DNA from: Paenibacillus_S sp043945595
GTDB lineage: Bacteria; Bacillota; Bacilli; Paenibacillales; NBRC-103111
DNA: 64,000 nt
Direction of reading: 5' to 3'
Assembly: GCF_043945595.1 (NCBI RefSeq)
Contig: NZ_JBIFNP010000001.1
Coordinates: 3,410,001-3,474,000, forward strand
The position numbers and the translations under genes are program-made. The notes beneath the pieces were generated by a model that saw nothing but the letters and a program-made list of their open reading frames with translations, was not told the origin of the DNA and searched no databases. Below are positions 1 through 9,680 of the stretch, piece by piece. The first letter of the stretch is position 1. Each line of letters opens with the position of its first letter.

Positions 1-166
1 CCTGGCTTATTTTTCCGCACTTCTGTATAACGTATTCAACAATTTCCGCACGCCAAACCGCCTTTCGCTCGTTGTGCGAAAAGCTCAGCTAGCATATCCG
101 TACAGGAATAGCCCCTAGACGCTTCTCATACATTGGAGGATATAACCCAAGAAGGAGCTGTTTGCC
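1..166. other. Left-edge intergenic sequence
   Basis: No coding sequence could be supported here. The stretch ends in the ribosome binding site (GAAGGAGCTG at 151-160) of the following gene. The earliest bases may belong to the 3' flank of a gene outside the window. Confidence 0.4.
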
Positions 167-967
167 TTGCCGGACCAGGAAGCGCAATTCGAGCATCAGT
201 TTTGGCTGCAAATTTTGGGAGACCATGCCCGGTTTATCCATAATACGCTGTATCCGTCCGAGAAAAAGGATATTGAACTATCGGAGCAATTCATTCAACA
301 ATTCGATACGCTGCTCGAACAATCCCGCGGATCGCTTCATCCCTCCCAGCTGTCGGAGTTAAATCAGGAGGCGTATCAGGCAACCGTCCGTCTTCGCGCC
401 TATAAGCTGAATTTACTGGACCGATCCCTCCTGGGAGCCGTTAAAATCGGCATCACTCCGTCGTTCCTGAACCATATGGTTAATGAACTGGAAGAATATG
501 TCCGCATTCTGGATGCGCTTCTGGCCGGAAGACCCGTGCCGAACTATCCCCCGCTTCACCATGATCTTCTATGGTTATCCGATGCGGCGTTTCATTCTTC
601 AGCTATCTCCACCGAGCTGGATTTCGTCGAAAGAAGGCTGATTGAGAAGAGCAGAGGGTTCGAGCGGCATTTCAGTGATTTCTATTTGAAGGCGATCGAG
701 CTGGCCGGTTATATGCGCACGATGAGACAGCAATACCCGTCGTTTATCCGGTTTCATCGGGATATTCATCTCGAGATGGCGTTGTTTATGGCTTTTCTCA
801 AAGAGGTGGAGCAGCTCGATTTGAGCGAAGAGCTGATCAGCAGCCTGAATCCGCTCATTCCGGATCATATGTACAGAGAGGAATGCTATTATTTGAAAAA
901 ACTTGCGCAATCCGAAGAAATTTCCGCACCCGACTGTAATCCAGCCGCGCCCCGGGTGGAAAGCTGA
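167..967 (+). CDS. DUF2935 domain protein
   Basis: A 266-residue, mostly helical soluble protein that looks like a two-repeat DUF2935 protein: the N-terminal half begins EHQFWLQILGDHARFI and the second half repeats the pattern with FHSSAISTELDFVERRL and FRD-type His/Glu positions. Family members are ferritin-like four-helix bundles with His and Glu residues that may bind metal; their function is not established. The start is TTG, chosen because GAAGGAG lies a suitable distance upstream and no in-frame ATG is nearby. It stands alone, convergent with the rhamnogalacturonan lyase. Family assignment is from recognised sequence character; metal binding is inferred. Confidence 0.75.
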   Translation: MPDQEAQFEHQFWLQILGDHARFIHNTLYPSEKKDIELSEQFIQQFDTLLEQSRGSLHPSQLSELNQEAYQATVRLRAYKLNLLDRSLLGAVKIGITPSFLNHMVNELEEYVRILDALLAGRPVPNYPPLHHDLLWLSDAAFHSSAISTELDFVERRLIEKSRGFERHFSDFYLKAIELAGYMRTMRQQYPSFIRFHRDIHLEMALFMAFLKEVEQLDLSEELISSLNPLIPDHMYREECYYLKKLAQSEEISAPDCNPAAPRVES

Positions 968-1028
968 GACACGGCGCGGAATGACGCGGTCCCGGATCCA
1001 ATTGCTGCCTCTTAACTCACTGTACTTT

Positions 1029-1070
1029 TAAAAAAGGAGGAACAGGCTAAATCCGCCCTGTTCCTCCTCT
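1029..1070 (-). terminator. Rho-independent terminator of the lyase gene
   Basis: An inverted repeat (AGGAGGAACAGG at 1035-1046 with CCTGTTCCTCCT at 1057-1068) is followed on the minus strand by a run of T. It lies just past the lyase stop codon. Confidence 0.8.
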
Positions 1071-1080
1071 TCAGCTTAAC

Positions 1081-3333
1081 CTACTTTACTTTTATGCGGT
1101 CGCTGCCGCTCAATTGGTTTCCATCCTCCAAACGGCCGGTAACGGTAACATCGACGTCCCCGGATTGACCCGAGAGAGCATGAATGAGCTCGTCCCGGTC
1201 GAATTTGACCGTGTACCCTTTCCTGCTGTCTCCTTTTATTTGTCCGCCTTGTATGGAGGAACCGCCATATACGCTCATGGAAACCGAGGTCAGTCCCACC
1301 GCCTTCGTATCCGGATAATTCGGCAGATCCACTTGCACCGTGACGGAACGATCCCCACCGCTGCTTTTCGTATTCAGCGTGCCGGGAGAAACTTTCACCT
1401 TGGCTGGATAGGTTACATAAATATCCGGTGCCGGTGGCTGCGTCATCCCTTCGCCCAAATAATAGCTCGTGTGAGGCGGCTGATTATAAGCTACGTTCTG
1501 CCATGCTACGTCAAGCCGGTACACCGGATCGTGCATTAATGTCGGCAGCTTGTGCTCCGTGATGGCTGTTGTCGTATAGATACGCAATGCGCTGCTATCC
1601 GTCGTTCTCCAGATGGCTTCCTCGCGCCAGTCTCCCAAAATATCGGCCTGCAGGCTCGGATTGCCTTTCGTTGTATTGTTGGACAACGTTCCGTCGGCCG
1701 TCAATAAGTTGACTGTGGTCCCATTGACATAATCCCACTTGTCAATCTTGCCTGAACCCGCAGCGATAGCCGCATCGTAGTTATGGTCCAGCAGCTCGCG
1801 AAGCAGATCTCCGTCCCACCAGATGCCGAAGTTCGTTGACGATGGCGTAGTGCTGCTGAGCTTTTCACCTTTGACGGTATAAAGTCCTACTCCGCCGGCC
1901 GCCCACTGCTCTTCGCCTTTATACCTCGGGTCGATATCGGCGGACATGCCGCGGCCCGTATCTTTGCCTGTGTATACGCCCCAGATCGTCTGGCCTGTAG
2001 CGGCATCCCAGACCGCGGCGCCGTAAGGAGCGTCTTTATGCTCCATAACCTTGAACACCTCCAGACCTGGCCGGTTCGGATCGAGATCCCCTACATGCAG
2101 CGCATCTCCATGTCCCAGACCGGTGCTGTACAGCACTTGTCCGTTATCGTCGAAGGTCATGGCGCCGTACACGATTTCATCCTTGCCGTCGCCGTCCACA
2201 TCAATGGCCGTCAAGTTATGGTTCCCTTGAGCTTCATATAACGGGTTGCCGTTACTATCGAAGTCCCACAGCTTGGTCAACTGACCGTCCCGCCAGTTGT
2301 AGGCGACCAGCGTGGTTTTGGCGTAATAGCCGCGTGCCATGACCAAACTCGGTCTGTTGCCGTCCAGATAGGCGATAGTAGCCAGAAAGCGGTCAACCCG
2401 GTTTCCGTAATTGTCCCCCCAATCCGTTACGGCTCCCCTCGCAGGCTCAAACGGAACCGACAGCAGCTCTTTGCCTGTCGCGCCTTCAAACAGGGACAAA
2501 TATTCCGGACCGGACAGCACATAACCGGCACTATTCCGGTAGTCGGCGTCCGGGTCCCCGATCACCTTCCCTTTTCCATCGATTGCGCCGTCCGCCGTTC
2601 GCATCGCTACTTCGGCCTTTCCGTCGCCGTCCAAATCATAGACCATAAATTGGGTGTAATGCGCCCCCGCGCGAACATTGCGCCCGAGTGAAATTCTCCA
2701 CAGAAAGGAGCCGTCCAGCTTATACGCATCCACAAACACTTCACCCGTAACACCGCTTAGGGAATTGTCCTTGGAGTTGGAAGGATCCCACTTCAATATA
2801 ATCTCATATTGGCCATCGCCGTCCACATCCCCGACGCTGGCATCGTTCGCGCTGTAAGTGTAAGTTGAACCGTCGGGATTCACCCCGTCAGCCGGTTTCT
2901 GCAGCGGTACATCCAGATAGGAGCCGCCCCAAACCTTCGCCTTTTCCGAGTTCGGCCGCTCCTTGCCTTTGACGATCGCCCGAACGGTATAGGTGCTCCG
3001 CTCCTTACCGGCTGGATCCAAATAGTTCGTACTGGTTGTAATAGGGTTTTTATTTACCTTCTTACCGTCCCGGTACAGGTTGAACGAAATATCCGACGGC
3101 TCCGTACCAAGCAGCCGCCAGCTGACGAAGACGCCGTCACCGGTTTTGACAGCAACGAGTCCCCGGTCCAAATATTCCATCTGCCGCTTTTCATGCGGCG
3201 CTCCGGCCGTGATAGATGCGGGCTCTGCCGCAGCCGCTTGCAAAGGAATACTCAAGGCTGCGATCTGAAGAGAGCCGAGCAGGCATAAGCCCGATTTCTT
3301 CATGTACTGCTTCCATTTCCATTCATTCTGCAT
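1081..3333 (-). CDS. Secreted rhamnogalacturonan lyase (YesW-like, PL11)
   Basis: About 750 residues. It cleaves the rhamnose-galacturonate backbone of pectin rhamnogalacturonan I by beta-elimination outside the cell. The start at 3333 is set by AAGGAGG at 3343-3349; an in-frame extension to 3399 lacks such a site. The N-terminus is a signal peptide (basic MQNEWKWKQYMKK, a hydrophobic stretch, then LQAAAAEP). The body carries the beta-propeller calcium-binding loops typical of PL11, such as DVDGDGQYE (about residue 170), DLDGDGKAE and DVDGDGKDE. The C-terminal about 100 residues form an extra beta-rich domain. The secretion signal favours the endo-acting YesW type over intracellular YesX. The gene is monocistronic with its own terminator. 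No other pectin genes adjoin it. Confidence 0.9.
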   Translation of the reverse strand: MQNEWKWKQYMKKSGLCLLGSLQIAALSIPLQAAAAEPASITAGAPHEKRQMEYLDRGLVAVKTGDGVFVSWRLLGTEPSDISFNLYRDGKKVNKNPITTSTNYLDPAGKERSTYTVRAIVKGKERPNSEKAKVWGGSYLDVPLQKPADGVNPDGSTYTYSANDASVGDVDGDGQYEIILKWDPSNSKDNSLSGVTGEVFVDAYKLDGSFLWRISLGRNVRAGAHYTQFMVYDLDGDGKAEVAMRTADGAIDGKGKVIGDPDADYRNSAGYVLSGPEYLSLFEGATGKELLSVPFEPARGAVTDWGDNYGNRVDRFLATIAYLDGNRPSLVMARGYYAKTTLVAYNWRDGQLTKLWDFDSNGNPLYEAQGNHNLTAIDVDGDGKDEIVYGAMTFDDNGQVLYSTGLGHGDALHVGDLDPNRPGLEVFKVMEHKDAPYGAAVWDAATGQTIWGVYTGKDTGRGMSADIDPRYKGEEQWAAGGVGLYTVKGEKLSSTTPSSTNFGIWWDGDLLRELLDHNYDAAIAAGSGKIDKWDYVNGTTVNLLTADGTLSNNTTKGNPSLQADILGDWREEAIWRTTDSSALRIYTTTAITEHKLPTLMHDPVYRLDVAWQNVAYNQPPHTSYYLGEGMTQPPAPDIYVTYPAKVKVSPGTLNTKSSGGDRSVTVQVDLPNYPDTKAVGLTSVSMSVYGGSSIQGGQIKGDSRKGYTVKFDRDELIHALSGQSGDVDVTVTGRLEDGNQLSGSDRIKVK

Positions 3334-3688
3334 CAATTGGTGCCTCCTTGGATTAGGAATATGCCGCGATGCCGCTGCGACTCCACCAATGTATTCCATC
3401 CAACATTTTCCATCAATAGGAGATTTTTTCGCCGCAAAGGATGGCCAAAGATAAAAAAAGTACTAGTTCGGAAAAAAAATACACAAGCCAGGGATAACCC
3501 GAAGGAAATTTGTGCTACGCTCCCCATGCAGATGCGAAGCTTTTGTCCTATTCAAACAAAAAAATCGCCCTCCGGTTGATCCGGAATCAGAGCGATGGTG
3601 TGAAAAGTAGGTAAACTTAGAACTCACAAGGGACCCTGCTTCCAGCCTGCCTGCATCTTCGTACAAGCTGGCCGCATCAGCTGCCCGT
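3334..3688. other. Intergenic region upstream of the lyase
   Basis: It holds the lyase ribosome binding site, a possible minus-strand promoter (TTGATG, 17 bases, TACATT, around 3375-3405) and a hairpin at 3562-3596. No gene is supported; the short ORFs on both strands lack ribosome binding sites. Confidence 0.4.
3556..3597 (-). terminator. Rho-independent terminator
   Basis: On the minus strand an ATCGC...GCGAT stem with an inner CCGG/CCGG stem is followed by seven T. It lies downstream of the small gene ending at 3689. Confidence 0.65.
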
Positions 3689-3949
3689 TTATTTCGCATA
3701 ATTATTCATTATATCTTGAATCGAAGCAAGCTTAGTATGAATATACCCTTCCGGGTCCACAATGTTGACCTTTCCCTTCAGCTCCTGCGCTTTCACATCC
3801 GCAAACATGGCTGCAATCCTGGCAAGATTGTCGATTATAGAGATCAGCTCATGATCTTCCTTATGGAGAATTGCAAACTCGCTTACGTCTTCAAGCTCAT
3901 GACGAATGGCTTCTATCCCATCTGCTGTGAATCTTTCAAAAGGAGTCAT
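3689..3949 (-). CDS. Small hypothetical protein (86 aa)
   Basis: Product starts MTPFERFTADGIEAIRHELE and ends DIMNNYAK; it is acidic, hydrophilic and probably helical with no membrane segment. I do not recognise a family. The start at 3949 is preferred over an ATG three codons upstream because AAAGGA lies nine bases before it but directly abuts the upstream ATG. It is followed by a hairpin terminator, which supports a real monocistronic gene. Confidence 0.55.
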   Translation of the reverse strand: MTPFERFTADGIEAIRHELEDVSEFAILHKEDHELISIIDNLARIAAMFADVKAQELKGKVNIVDPEGYIHTKLASIQDIMNNYAK

Positions 3950-4017
3950 CCTATCCATTCCTTTCCGGATGAAGTAATTATATATATGTAGTTTAGGAGA
4001 GAAAAAGAATAGGAACA

Positions 4018-4294
4018 TTCGAATCCTAGGACTGGCCGGCGCGATAGTATAACCGCTCAGGGAAGGGGTGTAAATCAGCCTTAATATGCTTTGCCCAATG
4101 GGTTATCCTCACAAAATAGACCTGCGGTCCTGAAACCGCTCCGGCCTGCCGGGTAAATTCGCCAGCTTTCTACATTCTATGGCGGTTTTCTTACAAAAAT
4201 AATTCTTTTAACCCAATTTTAACATCAATATTCGACAAATACCTAGGTTATATAGTATAATAGACTCATTAAACAAATTATAGGAAGTGATTCT
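4018..4294. promoter_or_regulatory. Intergenic region with promoter for the small-gene pair
   Basis: Just before the first small gene there is a TCGACA-like -35 and a TATAAT -10 (inside TATATAGTATAATAG, about 4247-4262) with a spacer of about 18 bases. The rest of the stretch shows nothing I can support. Confidence 0.5.
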
Positions 4295-4396
4295 ATGGCA
4301 CTAGGTATTTGGAATGGAATAGGTTTATTTTTTCTTATTGCCGTTATTTACTTGTCCCTGCGAATTCTCTTTGGTAAGGAAAACAGCTATGATTAA
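4295..4396 (+). CDS. Tiny single-pass membrane protein (33 aa)
   Basis: Reads MALGIWNGIGLFFLIAVIYL and then SLRILFGKENSYD. Nearly the whole peptide is one hydrophobic helix with a positively charged end, as in small membrane peptides. A ribosome binding site (AGGAAGTGA) and a good promoter precede it. Its stop codon overlaps the start of the next gene (ATGATTAA), so the two are probably translationally coupled. Function unknown. Confidence 0.6.
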   Translation: MALGIWNGIGLFFLIAVIYLSLRILFGKENSYD

Positions 4397-4541
4397 AGAT
4401 GTAGTGAAAGAAGATTTGGAGAACCGTTTGAAGCATGTCATGGAGCAAATCCATAAAATGATGGACGAGAAGAAAAAGCGTTCGTTCCTGATGAAAATAA
4501 AGAGAACGAAGCCGAAGACAAAGCCCAAAGGATGGAACTAA
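4389..4541 (+). CDS. Small basic protein (50 aa) ending in KGWN
   Basis: Reads MIKDVVKEDLENRLKHVMEQ, then a helical stretch and a strongly basic tail (KIKRTKPKTKPKGWN). The ATG at 4389 is favoured over an in-frame upstream start because AAGGAAAA precedes it and it overlaps the stop of the membrane peptide gene by eight bases. It is followed by a strong terminator. The last four residues match those of the small protein at 22789-22962. It may be a cytoplasmic partner of the membrane peptide; that is inference. Confidence 0.6.
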   Translation: MIKDVVKEDLENRLKHVMEQIHKMMDEKKKRSFLMKIKRTKPKTKPKGWN

Positions 4542-4617
4542 TCCGTTACTCATACAGCAAGAAAATACAGCATCCTTCCGTCCCTATGATGAACAGGGAA
4601 GCTATTCATACAACAAC

Positions 4618-4661
4618 CAAACGGCCATGATCCCTTCTCAGGAGGGGCATGGCCGTTTTGC
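4618..4661 (+). terminator. Strong rho-independent terminator
   Basis: AAACGGCCATG and CATGGCCGTTT form a stem around a smaller CCCTTCTCAGGAGGGG hairpin, followed by T residues. It ends the two-gene small operon and may also act leftward for the molybdenum hydroxylase operon. Confidence 0.8.
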
Positions 4662-4725
4662 TGCGGACAGCTGCCGCTTTTATGGAAATCATCAGCGGAA
4701 TTTACGTCACCTTCGCTTTATATAA

Positions 4726-5196
4726 TTATTCGCGAGGCGGTATGACAGACCGAACCGCCGCTTGAATCTCCGCATAGCTGGTACAGCGGCATATATTGGA
4801 TTGCAGCCACTCCTGGATCACCTCTTCGTCCGCCTGCGGACTATGATGAGCTAAAGCGTGGCACACCATAATAAATCCCGGTGTACAAAACCCGCATTGA
4901 AACGCGAATTTCTCTAAAAACGCCTTCTGTATCGGCGTATCTCCGCCCAAACCTTCGATCGTAGTGATCGTGCTTTCCTGTCCCTCCACCGCGAGCATTA
5001 AACAAGATTTAACCGGAGCTCCGTCTACGATGACCGTGCAGGCGCCGCAGTCACCGTTCTCGCAGCCGGCCTTCGCTCCCGTGAGCCCCAGCTGCTCGCG
5101 AAGCACACGGAGCAGCGTATCTGCTGAACGGATCGTGACATTGTGCCGCTTCCCGTTAACCCGCAGCTCCGCCTCGCCTCTGACCGTTCCGCTCAA
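4726..5196 (-). CDS. Xanthine dehydrogenase family, 2Fe-2S subunit
   Basis: A 156-residue electron-transfer subunit of a molybdenum hydroxylase (PucE/CoxS type). The N-terminal plant-ferredoxin domain has the first cluster motif CENGDCGAC (about residues 45-53) and the C-terminal domain the second cluster (CGFCTPG about residue 95 and CRC about residue 134). It passes electrons from the Mo site to the FAD subunit. It is last in a leftward operon Mo subunit - FAD subunit - FeS subunit, and its start overlaps the FAD subunit stop by four bases. Substrate is probably a purine such as hypoxanthine or xanthine, but the family also includes other aldehyde and N-heterocycle oxidases. Confidence 0.9.
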   Translation of the reverse strand: MSGTVRGEAELRVNGKRHNVTIRSADTLLRVLREQLGLTGAKAGCENGDCGACTVIVDGAPVKSCLMLAVEGQESTITTIEGLGGDTPIQKAFLEKFAFQCGFCTPGFIMVCHALAHHSPQADEEVIQEWLQSNICRCTSYAEIQAAVRSVIPPRE

Positions 5197-6038
5197 AGCG
5201 CATTCCCCCTCCGTTCCAGCATGGTCATCGCATCCGCTAACGTATTGCGCAGCACGAATGTCCTGTAAGCCGATGAACTTAAGGTGTCATTCAGAATGGG
5301 GACAGGCCACAGTCGTATGGCCCGCTCGATGCGCTCCTCCAGCGAAAACGAGCCGTCGTTTAGTACCTCCTCCAGCCTTCCCGACCGAAACGGCACGGCA
5401 CTGACACCGCTGAACGCCATTCGGACGCCTCCCTCGGACCGGAGACCCGCGATCCGGACGATCGGGTAATCGATTTTTTCCAGCTTCGTCTTTTTTATCG
5501 TGACGAAAGGCATCTGAAGGTAACGGCTGCCGCACATAACCTGTACCAGCAGCTCGCCTCTCTGCAACCGGGGCTCACCGTTCAATATCTGATGAAGAGG
5601 AAGACGCCGCCTTCCGCTCGGACCGGTCAATACGGCCTCGCCGTCGGCCAGCAGGAAGGGAAGCAGCGCCTCGCGGTAAATGAATTTTCCGCACAGGTTG
5701 CCTCCCAGCGTAATTTTGTTACGATTCGTATGGCTCGCGAGCCCCCGAACCGTCTCCCCGAGCAAAGGAAACACATTCCTCTCGGAGAGCGCCGTCAGCG
5801 TAAGGGCGGAACCCAGCACCAGCTGCTCCTCTCGCAGCTCCATCACATTGCATTCCGGTATGCCCTTGATATCGATGACAGCCCCGGTCCGCAGCTGATT
5901 CAACCGAGCCATCGAAATAATTTCCGTACCTCCGGAATAGTACAGGGCACCTTTCCCGTCCGCATCCGCCTGCCGGAAAAGACGAACCGCTTCATCGGCC
6001 GTGGACGGCTTGTAATATTCGAAATCGAATGAGATCAT
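5193..6038 (-). CDS. Xanthine dehydrogenase family, FAD-binding subunit
   Basis: A 281-residue FAD-binding subunit (PucC/CoxM type). It contains the PCMH-type FAD motif TLGGNLCG near residue 110 and a YYSGGTEI motif near residue 35, and has the usual length. It receives electrons from the 2Fe-2S subunit and passes them to NAD or another acceptor. Four-base stop/start overlaps on both sides indicate translational coupling within the operon. Confidence 0.9.
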   Translation of the reverse strand: MISFDFEYYKPSTADEAVRLFRQADADGKGALYYSGGTEIISMARLNQLRTGAVIDIKGIPECNVMELREEQLVLGSALTLTALSERNVFPLLGETVRGLASHTNRNKITLGGNLCGKFIYREALLPFLLADGEAVLTGPSGRRRLPLHQILNGEPRLQRGELLVQVMCGSRYLQMPFVTIKKTKLEKIDYPIVRIAGLRSEGGVRMAFSGVSAVPFRSGRLEEVLNDGSFSLEERIERAIRLWPVPILNDTLSSSAYRTFVLRNTLADAMTMLERRGNAL

Positions 6039-8357
6039 CGTCCCCCTCCCGTATACCGCCAGATGAGCTCCGGAGTCAGCGGCAGCCGGTTCAGCTCAAC
6101 GCCTGCCGCCACAGATAACGCATTAGCCAGCGCCGGCGGCATGCCGATCGTTCCATGCTCTCCAACGCCGCGTGCGCCGTAGGGGCCATCCAGGAAAGGC
6201 GTTTCCACAAACTCCGCCAAGTACTCCGGCACTTCCCCGTACCGGGTAATTTTGTAAGAACGCAGCTGGGGATTCAGCACGATGCCTTCATCATTGAACA
6301 AAAAGGCCTCCCGGGTAGCGAAGCTGAGTCCCATGTTCATGCCTCCGATGACTTGGCCTCGGGCCGTTCCTTCGTTAATAACTTTCCCCGCGTCAAATAC
6401 GGACGCCACTTTAAGCACGCGGTATGTGCATTCCCGGGTATCGAATTCGACTTCCACCGCCTGCGCGCCGACCGTCCACTGCTGGCCGGGAATCCCCTTG
6501 CCCGTCTCGGGGTCCAGCGAGGTGACTTGATGAACCCGGTAGCGCCCGCGACCTATAACCGGCTCGCCTGTCGCGCTGCCGTCCGGGTTCGTATAACCGG
6601 CCGCGACCTCGCGAATCTCCAGGCTTCGACCCGGATCAGCCTTCATATAAACTTTCCCGTGCGCGACTTCAAGCTGTTCCGGAGAGCAGCTGAACACAAG
6701 GGCCGCGTTCCGCTTAAGCTGCAGGATGGCATCATCCGCCGCATCCAGTACGGCCCGGCCGACCATCATCGTGCTGCTGCTCGCTACCGTTCTCCAATGC
6801 TCCGGAGTAATCTGCGTATCGACATCCATTTTGATATGGATCTGCGCGACGGGCAGCTTCATCCGTTCGGCAAGAAGCTGCGTCATGACGGTGCGGTTGC
6901 CCTGACCGATCTCCACCGATCCTACGCTGAGATTCAGGGTACCGTTGTCATTAAACGTAATTGTTGCGCCGGAGCCGGTATCTATCGCAGAGCCGGCGGT
7001 TTTCCAGACACAGGCTATGCCTTTGGCCCTCACCTTATGCCGGTTAGTCCTCAATCCTCCTCCCCTCGTCCCAACGGATGAGCCGCTTTAATTTAACGAT
7101 GCATTGCTCCAAATCGCCTATATTGCTGCTGTTCAGCGGAGCTTGTGTCGGCGTCGTGTCACCGGGCTTGATCGCGTTGCGAAGCCGGAAGTCCAACGGG
7201 TCCATCGCAAGCTTCTTGGCCAGCAGATCCATCGCGCGTTCCATACAATGCAACGCTTCCGTATGTCCGAATCCGCGGAAAGCCGTAGCATAAGGATGGT
7301 TCGTATAGACGCACAGAGCGTCGCACCAAACATGGTCAATCCGGTAGGGTCCCGTACAATCCACAGCCGCCGCTTGGGTAACGGTGGCTCCCTCGTCCGT
7401 ATAACCGCCCGTGTCGAACAGGTACGTGATCTGCGCTGCAGTCAGCTTCCCGTCCCGGGTAGCCCCCAGCTTGACCTTGGCTTCGAGCCCGATGTGGCAG
7501 GGCGAACCGATCATATCCGATTCACGGGTGTTATTAATCTTGACCGGCCGGCCGCCGCACGCCTTGGAGGCGAGATAAGCTATGTACTCCAGCTGTACCG
7601 AGCCCTTCCCGCCGAAGCCTCCTCCTACGAAAGGCACGTGAACAAGCACATGAGAAGAGTCGACCTGAAAAAAACGCTGAAACAGCCGTTTAATGACATA
7701 CGGGCTTTGCGTGGAGGTTTGTATATTTACCATTCCGCTTGGCATGGCCTCGGCAATGGAGCAACGCGGTTCCATCGCGCAGTGATCGGATGAATGAAAA
7801 GCGTAGGTGTCTTCCACGACCACCTCGCTTGCGGCCCAGCCAGCCGCCATATCGCCCTTTCGAATTTTGACATGGCTGCCGATATTCGTGCCCGCAACGG
7901 GAAAGACATCGCCATACTTTTTGTAGTCCGCCAGCTCCTCGTGGATCAGAGGCGCTCCCGGGCGCAGAGCGCTGCTCGGCGAATTCACGACAGGCAGCTG
8001 CACGAATTCGGCGCGGATCAGCTCGGCCGCCCGCTTGGCTATCTGCTCCGTCTCCGCCACCACCACGGCGAACGGTTCGCCGAAATAGCGCACCTTCTTG
8101 ACGGCAATGGGCGGCCGGTCGGCAAGAACGGTGCCGGTAAGCACCGGAAAATCCTCTCCGGTGAGCACCGTCTGCACGCCGGTGACTTCCAGTGCTTTGG
8201 AGGTATCGATTGATACAATCCGGGCATGCGCATAAGGGCTGGTCACCAGCCAGCCGTGCAAATGACGCGGGGATTGGGTATCGTTCGTGTACTTGGCGAA
8301 TCCGGACACTTTATCTCTCGACTCAACTCTCGGAATGGCCTTTCCGACTGTCTCCAA
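6035..8357 (-). pseudogene. Xanthine dehydrogenase family, Mo-binding large subunit, frame-interrupted
   Basis: The catalytic subunit that binds the molybdopterin cofactor. It is read in two frames: 8357-7044 (437 residues, VPRV-type start, RYFGEPFAVVVAE, GGGFGGKGSVQLEY) and about 7054-6035 (about 335 residues, KVRAKGIACVWKT, GSVEIGQG, GPYGARGVGEHG). Their sum matches the usual 750-780 residues of PucD-like subunits, and the protein continues from RRIE to HKVRAKG with no gap. One surplus base near 7044-7054 explains the break. The second ORF could begin at TTG 7054, but the AGGAGG there is only one base away, too close for good initiation. The N-terminal start is TTG at 8357 with GGGGAGG upstream; an in-frame stop lies just before it. 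A real split, decay or a sequence error are all possible. Confidence 0.8.
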
Positions 8358-8418
8358 TCTTCATACGCCTCCCCTGCCGTTTCAACGAAGCTTTCCTGGT
8401 TTAAACCTTCCCTTACAC

Positions 8419-8590
8419 GAGGCTGCTGATAAAAGTCATCGCTGCGAGTGCGGAACCTTGTTCCAATCGCTGTTGTCCCTTTTATTTCTTTGATTATATT
8501 CCGCTTTTAGCGGTTGAAATCCAGGGACAAACGCAAACACTTTGGTTTCTGCAGAACAATTCCGTACTCTCCGCTAGTTTTTCGGCGGCC
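8419..8590. repeat. Foldback repeat, copy A (172 bp)
   Basis: First of four related intergenic elements. Order of parts: left end GGCTGCTGATAAAA, TTGTCCC...ATTTC arm, inner hairpin CCGCTTTTAGCGG, GAAATCCAGGGACAA arm, right end TTTTTCGGCGGCC. It lies between the start of the molybdenum subunit gene and the 3' end of a truncated transporter. The ends are more diverged here than in copies B and D. Confidence 0.8.
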
Positions 8591-8616
8591 CGCTTTAAAC
8601 CAGGCTTCTTTCTACA

Positions 8617-9680
8617 TCATATAGCTAATCTTGTTGTCCTATACCCGCCGATTATGGACCCGGCCGTGATGCCTATATATAAGGCGGTGTTGTTCCATGC
8701 CATTATCATACCTCTGGTCTTCGGAAATGCCTCCGCCAACCGGGCTTGATAGGATGTAAAACCGGCATAGCCGACCAATGCCCATAAAAAAAGAAATATA
8801 TAAACCCAGCCGCCCGCAGAGAAAAAGCTCCCTAAGCCTATAAGAATAATCGTTAAACCGAGCAGTGCGGTATTCGACAAGCTTCGCGCGCCAAGCTTGT
8901 CGGTCAGCTGACCGCTTAGAAGGCTGCCCATAACGGCGCCAATGCCGTAAAAAGCAATGGCTAACGCAATGTCCGATGCCGTGAACCGATTGGCGTAATA
9001 GAGCGCTGCACCCAAATAAACGTAAAGAGCATACATAGCAATTGCCCACAGGGCTGTGACGCATACGCTGCCCAGCATTGCCGGTACATTGCCCTGCAGC
9101 GGGCTCTGCGGCAAGCTCCGCGTCTTCACTTGGTCCATGCCCGGCTGTTCCATAACATCAAGACGGCCCCGGTCATAGCCATAACCAGGAATACCGAACG
9201 CCACCCGAAAAAATGTTCCAGCCAGGTTCCGAGAGGCGCGCCCGCGCATAAGGCTGTCAGATGGCCCGAAACGGCAACGGAGAGCCATGCTCCTCTGCGG
9301 TCCGGAGGCGCCGTGTCTCCGATGCTTGTATAAATCAATGGAGTTATTGAAGCAACGGCCAGCCCCGCCAGCATGCGGCTTGCAATTAACCATGAGAATG
9401 CAGGCGCATAAGCCGTAGCGATGTTCGAGATGGCGAACAGCAGTAACCCGACCGTAATGAGCAATCGCCGTCCGCTCCGGTCCGACAGCCAGCCGAATAC
9501 AGGAGCCGCCGCAGCATAGGTCACCGAGAATACCGTTACCATCCATCCGGCAGCCGCGGAGCTGACCTCGTACTCCTGCGAGAGGACAGGGAGCAATGGG
9601 GAAACAACGAATAAATCGGTTCCTATGAGAAATAAGGTGATCCAGCCGACGATCAAGCGTAGTCTTCCTTGTCCTGTCAT
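8617..9680 (-). pseudogene. MFS transporter, frameshifted and truncated
   Basis: A 12-helix major facilitator of the drug/nucleoside efflux type (YdhP/PbuE-like). The N-terminal half starts MTGQGRLRLIVGWITLFLIG at 9680 and has the loop motif GWLSDRSGRR. Its frame stops at 9126 after NSRAWTK. The C-terminal half resumes at once in another frame (VKTRSLPQSP...) and has GQLTDKLGAR. One missing base at about 9129-9132 (AA for AAA on the coding strand) explains the break. The C-terminal half stops early after GITAGSIIGG, losing about one helix, and the foldback repeat copy A begins about 27 bases beyond. The frameshift may be an error, but the lost C-terminus looks real. Confidence 0.75.

Noticed and set aside
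6155..7081. Long ORF (308 codons) antisense to the molybdenum subunit gene
   Set aside because: It lies wholly opposite a conserved gene, has no ribosome binding site and gives an unrecognisable Arg/His-rich product; a shadow of GC-biased codons.
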